Below, piece after piece: positions 5,682 through 7,937 of a stretch of DNA of 7,937 nt (its first letter is position 1; the number at the start of each line of letters is the position of its first letter). A program made the translations under genes and the position numbers. The DNA comes from Minisyncoccota bacterium. GTDB lineage: Bacteria; Patescibacteriota; Minisyncoccia; SW-4-49-11. Location of the stretch: positions 1-7,937 of the forward strand of contig JAHEOE010000078.1 of NCBI GenBank assembly GCA_018609785.1. The letters run 5' to 3'. Under the pieces are notes generated by a model that worked only from the letters and a program-made list of their open reading frames with translations, was not told the DNA's origin and made no database searches.

Positions 5682-6880
5682 TCTTAGTTGATATAAATTG
5701 GACTGGACACCACACCCCCTATATCAAGTATATATCACAATACCTTCTTGATGAAGGACATGAGGTCGAATTTATAACCGATCAAGCCAATCCTCGACTT
5801 GACGATCTCCCCAGAGATAACTCTCTAACACAGACTCGCATCGACTTTTCCGATTATAAAGACGATCCGCAAGCGGAATTTAAAACGCAGGTCGGCAGTG
5901 GCTTGAGTGGTTCTCTCCGGGAACAATGGCGCCGGACCCAACAACTTGAATTAATATTCGAACGAGCCATGGAATCCCATCCTGAAGTGATGCACTTTCT
6001 GTACTACGAAAGGAGTCAAGTGCCTATAGAATTGGATACACTATTTCTGTCATGCGATATTCCACCAATTGTTGTCACACTACATAGAGATGGTTTTACA
6101 AAAACAAATTATCATAGCCTCGCAGATCGATGTACAACTTATGCAACTCGAACCGCTGTGAACTCATCTTTATCACGCAAATCCATCTCATGTATAACCG
6201 TCCACGCCGACCCGATCCGGGACCGCATAATCTCGACCATCCCGACGGCTAATCTGACCAATGTAAAGACAATACCGGCACCGACGAGACCGTGTAACAA
6301 AGACGTGAACACTGAGACTGCTCGGTCCACCCTTGATCTTCCTCTCGATATCCCGGTACTGGTTTTCTTCGGGGAACTCAGACACGAGAAAGGGCCTGAC
6401 AGGTTGATTGAGTCGTTAGAAGCGGTAGAGCAACCTCTTGTCGTCGTCTTTGCAGGCCCCGAGTACGACTACACCAGTGCAGATGTAGATAGGTGGGCTC
6501 AAAGGGTGGGAGACTCAGTCAGGATAATCAATCGGGTAGAGTATATTCCTGAGGATATGGTTGACTACTATTTTTTAGCTGCGGATGCCTTGATTGCGCC
6601 CTATCGTCGCACTCGTGGTATCTCTGGCCCAATGCGAAGGGCCGCGATGGCAGGTACTCCCACAATCGGCCCCCGAGATTCTGATGTTGGGCAATTAATC
6701 GAACAGTATGAGGTCGGACTAACATACAAAGCTGGAGGACTCACCGAATGCATCGAGCATTGGCTTAGACACGGAATGGACGTTTCAACTGCCGATACTC
6801 TTGACTATGGCCATTCACGGCATTGGAGAGAAACGGGGCGGGTATTGGAAGAAATATATGAACTTTCTATTAACCATTGA
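5672..6880 (+). CDS. GT-B fold glycosyltransferase (GT4/group 1-like)
   Basis: This 402-aa protein would transfer a sugar from a nucleotide donor to a glycan or lipid acceptor at the cytoplasmic face. N-terminal Rossmann half: MRVILVDINWTGHHTPYIKY (1-20), with the Gly/His loop typical of GT-B enzymes, and EVEFITD (31-37). C-terminal donor half from about 226: IPVLVFFGELRHEKGPDRLI (227-246), VVVFAGPE (257-264), IPEDMVDYYFLAADALIAPY (292-311), GISGPMRRAAMAGTPTIG (316-333). The usual E-x7-E pair is not conserved: the positions are occupied by the SGPMRRAAMAG segment, as in some divergent group-1 enzymes. Length is normal. The start at 5672 is supported by the Shine-Dalgarno-like GGAAGTGA. Donor, acceptor and linkage cannot be predicted. 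It closes the operon started at 2166. Confidence 0.85.
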   Translation: MRVILVDINWTGHHTPYIKYISQYLLDEGHEVEFITDQANPRLDDLPRDNSLTQTRIDFSDYKDDPQAEFKTQVGSGLSGSLREQWRRTQQLELIFERAMESHPEVMHFLYYERSQVPIELDTLFLSCDIPPIVVTLHRDGFTKTNYHSLADRCTTYATRTAVNSSLSRKSISCITVHADPIRDRIISTIPTANLTNVKTIPAPTRPCNKDVNTETARSTLDLPLDIPVLVFFGELRHEKGPDRLIESLEAVEQPLVVVFAGPEYDYTSADVDRWAQRVGDSVRIINRVEYIPEDMVDYYFLAADALIAPYRRTRGISGPMRRAAMAGTPTIGPRDSDVGQLIEQYEVGLTYKAGGLTECIEHWLRHGMDVSTADTLDYGHSRHWRETGRVLEEIYELSINH

Positions 6881-6904
6881 GCGGCGCATGGTTTAATAAT
6901 AGCC

Positions 6905-6930
6905 CTGGAACTCTTGAGTTCGGGTTCCAG
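6905..6930. repeat. Nested inverted repeats after the glycosyltransferase gene
   Basis: CTGGAAC (6905-6911) pairs with GTTCCAG (6924-6930). Inside it GAACTC (6908-6913) pairs with GAGTTC (6916-6921) across two bases. The two hairpins share bases 6908-6911 and so exclude each other. They begin 24 bases after the operon's last stop. No T-run follows, so a classical archaeal U-tract terminator is not evident; an RNA-end-stabilising or processing hairpin is possible. Confidence 0.4.
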
Positions 6931-7046
6931 CTGTTGTGCCTGTGTTCGATGCTATCCGTACTCGGATGAGCAAGAAAGTCGCATGACAGTGAGCTAATCA
7001 TCGAAATTATCACGGCAGGACCAGATGGGGTGAGTGGTTGAGTTGA

Positions 7047-7538
7047 ATGGTATTCTCCCCAGACTCAGTTCGAACGCTATTGATTTTGGTGTCCCTATCG
7101 GAGTTTACTAATCTCTCGCGTGAGGAATCTTCCCTAGAACAACTCGAAACACTGTACCGTGCTAGATGGGAGGACAAGCTGTTACTCCGTGTGCTGAAGT
7201 TCCGTTACGGGCTTGAGGAGTTCGACACGCCGAAAGCCCACATCGTGAAAATCCAGAGTACGGCGGCCCTGCTGACCTCTAGCGTCAGCAGGGCCATCCT
7301 CCGAGTGTTGGTCGATCACGCTGAAGAGCGTGAAGAAGACGCGATATTCCCGACAGAACGCTGGATGACGACCTTCCGGTCGTACGTCCCGCTGATTCTC
7401 ATGGAACTGGCCGACCGTTATGAGTTTCCACCGCTAAATATTGAATGACGCCTGTATCAGGAAGCCAAGCAGCCCTCTTACGGCACAAAAACGCTGTTAG
7501 AGGTGGTGTGCAGTGATCTCACCGCCGCGATGGCCTAA
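7047..7538 (+). pseudogene. C-terminal remnant of an IS4/ISH8-type transposase
   Basis: The frame matches the C-terminal third of haloarchaeal ISH8-like IS4-family transposases: TNLSREESSLEQLETLYRAR, then GLEEFDTPKAHIVKI, IFPTERWMTTFRSYVPLILM, and after an in-frame TGA (7446-7448) RLYQEAKQPSYGTKTLLEVV down to TAA at 7536-7538. The catalytic Y-(2)-R-(3)-E-(6)-K signature reads YRARWEDK: the Glu position is Lys44. The N-terminal two thirds, with the two catalytic Asp residues, are missing, and a TGA directly precedes the first ATG at 7047. It cannot encode an active transposase. I saw no usable terminal repeats. Confidence 0.85.
7265..7295. repeat. 12-bp perfect hairpin inside the transposase remnant
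   Basis: GGCCCTGCTGAC (7265-7276) and GTCAGCAGGGCC (7284-7295) are exact reverse complements around a 7-nt loop. The stem is GC-rich and much stronger than anything else in the window. It lies in the stretch encoding AALLTSSVSRAIL of the former transposase. Confidence 0.6.
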
Positions 7539-7648
7539 GCCGAATACAGATACTCACCCGATCTCTGCCAACCCCTGATGACCTGATTCACACGCAAGGG
7601 GCTTTGTTGCAGGATTTTCATAGAGTCATAGTATATTGACCTCTGTAT
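7539..7648. other. Spacer between transposase remnant and converging glycosyltransferase gene
   Basis: This short noncoding spacer lies between two converging reading frames. It contains GGGGCTTTGTTGCAGG at 7598-7613, which resembles an IS terminal sequence but has no partner in the window. It becomes AT-rich towards the minus-strand stop codon. No gene is seen. Confidence 0.4.
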
Positions 7649-7937
7649 TTACTCAATACCCCTATAGAAATCAGCCAATTTGTCTGCGGAGTTTTCCCAA
7701 TTGTACTCACTACTGAGTGATCTGAGTTGTACCCTAATTTTGTGCCGGGTCGACTCGTTGTCGGCCAACTCAATGATAGCATTCCGAAAGTCTTCATCGA
7801 CTCGTTCCGTAATTATACCGTGAATTCCGTCGCGTAAATCGATCCCCTCGGTGCCCTTCTTGCTCGTTACTATAGGAATCCCAAGGGAAATGTAATCGTA
7901 CATTTTCGTCTTTGTTCGACCACCATGGCGGATCGGA
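7649..7937 (-). CDS. C-terminal part of a GT4-type glycosyltransferase (5' end beyond window)
   Basis: The frame stays open through the right edge, so the ATG at 7903 is internal and the gene continues beyond the window. The visible end reads PIRHGGRTKTKMYDYISLGI followed by PIVTSKKGTEGI. This is the donor-binding segment of group-1/GT4 enzymes (commonly P-x-x-x-G-G-x-x-K-x-x-E-x-x-x-x-G-x-P-V). Here the usual Glu of the K-x-x-E region reads Asp (MYDY). The family-typical C-terminal helices end in DKLADFYRGIE. The gene is on the opposite strand to the operon, so it belongs to a separate, converging transcription unit. Donor and acceptor are unknown. Confidence 0.85.
   Translation of the reverse strand, partial: PIRHGGRTKTKMYDYISLGIPIVTSKKGTEGIDLRDGIHGIITERVDEDFRNAIIELADNESTRHKIRVQLRSLSSEYNWENSADKLADFYRGIE

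Noticed and set aside
7598..7613. GGGGCTTTGTTGCAGG resembling an IS terminal repeat
   Set aside because: No inverted partner was found on the other side of the transposase remnant, and the orientation does not fit a right end of that element. Probably chance or an unrelated relic.

Overview
The window looks like part of a haloarchaeal surface-glycan or glycosylation locus. The evidence is the protein families: compact sulfatase-like proteins with the haloarchaeal 'DWDVLVILDACRPD' signature, an exporter-type ABC transporter, two GT-B glycosyltransferases, and two decayed transposases of haloarchaeal ISH types (IS6-like and ISH8/IS4-like). By eye the base composition is less GC-rich than usual for haloarchaeal chromosomes, as is common in accessory glycan islands. 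No rRNA, tRNA or CRISPR was seen.

Layout. The left edge (1-43) holds the last codons of a gene whose end resembles the C-termini of the two sulfatase-like proteins downstream. Next is a 303-aa sulfatase-like gene (179-1090). An AT-rich stretch with no recognisable gene (1091-1430) follows, then a heavily mutated minus-strand IS6-type transposase pseudogene (about 1431-2050). The core (2166-6880) is all plus strand: an ABC exporter with fused membrane and ATPase domains, a sulfatase-superfamily protein and a glycosyltransferase. Downstream are a noncoding stretch with nested inverted repeats, the C-terminal part of an IS4/ISH8-type transposase (about 7047-7538, catalytic Glu replaced by Lys, internal stop), and the C-terminal part of a minus-strand glycosyltransferase that runs off the right edge.

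Main new observation. The two apparent gaps in the core operon are each spanned by one small open frame that overlaps the genes on both sides. 3962-4090 (42 aa) starts in an ATGA overlap with the ABC stop and ends in an ATGA overlap with the sulfatase start at 4087. 5511-5681 (56 aa) starts in a TAATG overlap with the sulfatase stop and ends 10 nt inside the glycosyltransferase. If both are translated, five coding regions run from 2166 to 6880 with no intergenic base. Both small proteins would be basic and cysteine-containing, which is unusual in haloarchaea, and neither resembles a family I know.

Working model (inference). The glycosyltransferase builds a glycan, the sulfatase-superfamily enzymes modify it or its carrier in the cytoplasm (neither shows a signal peptide), and the ABC protein flips or exports the lipid-linked product. 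IS remnants on both sides suggest a reshuffled accessory module.
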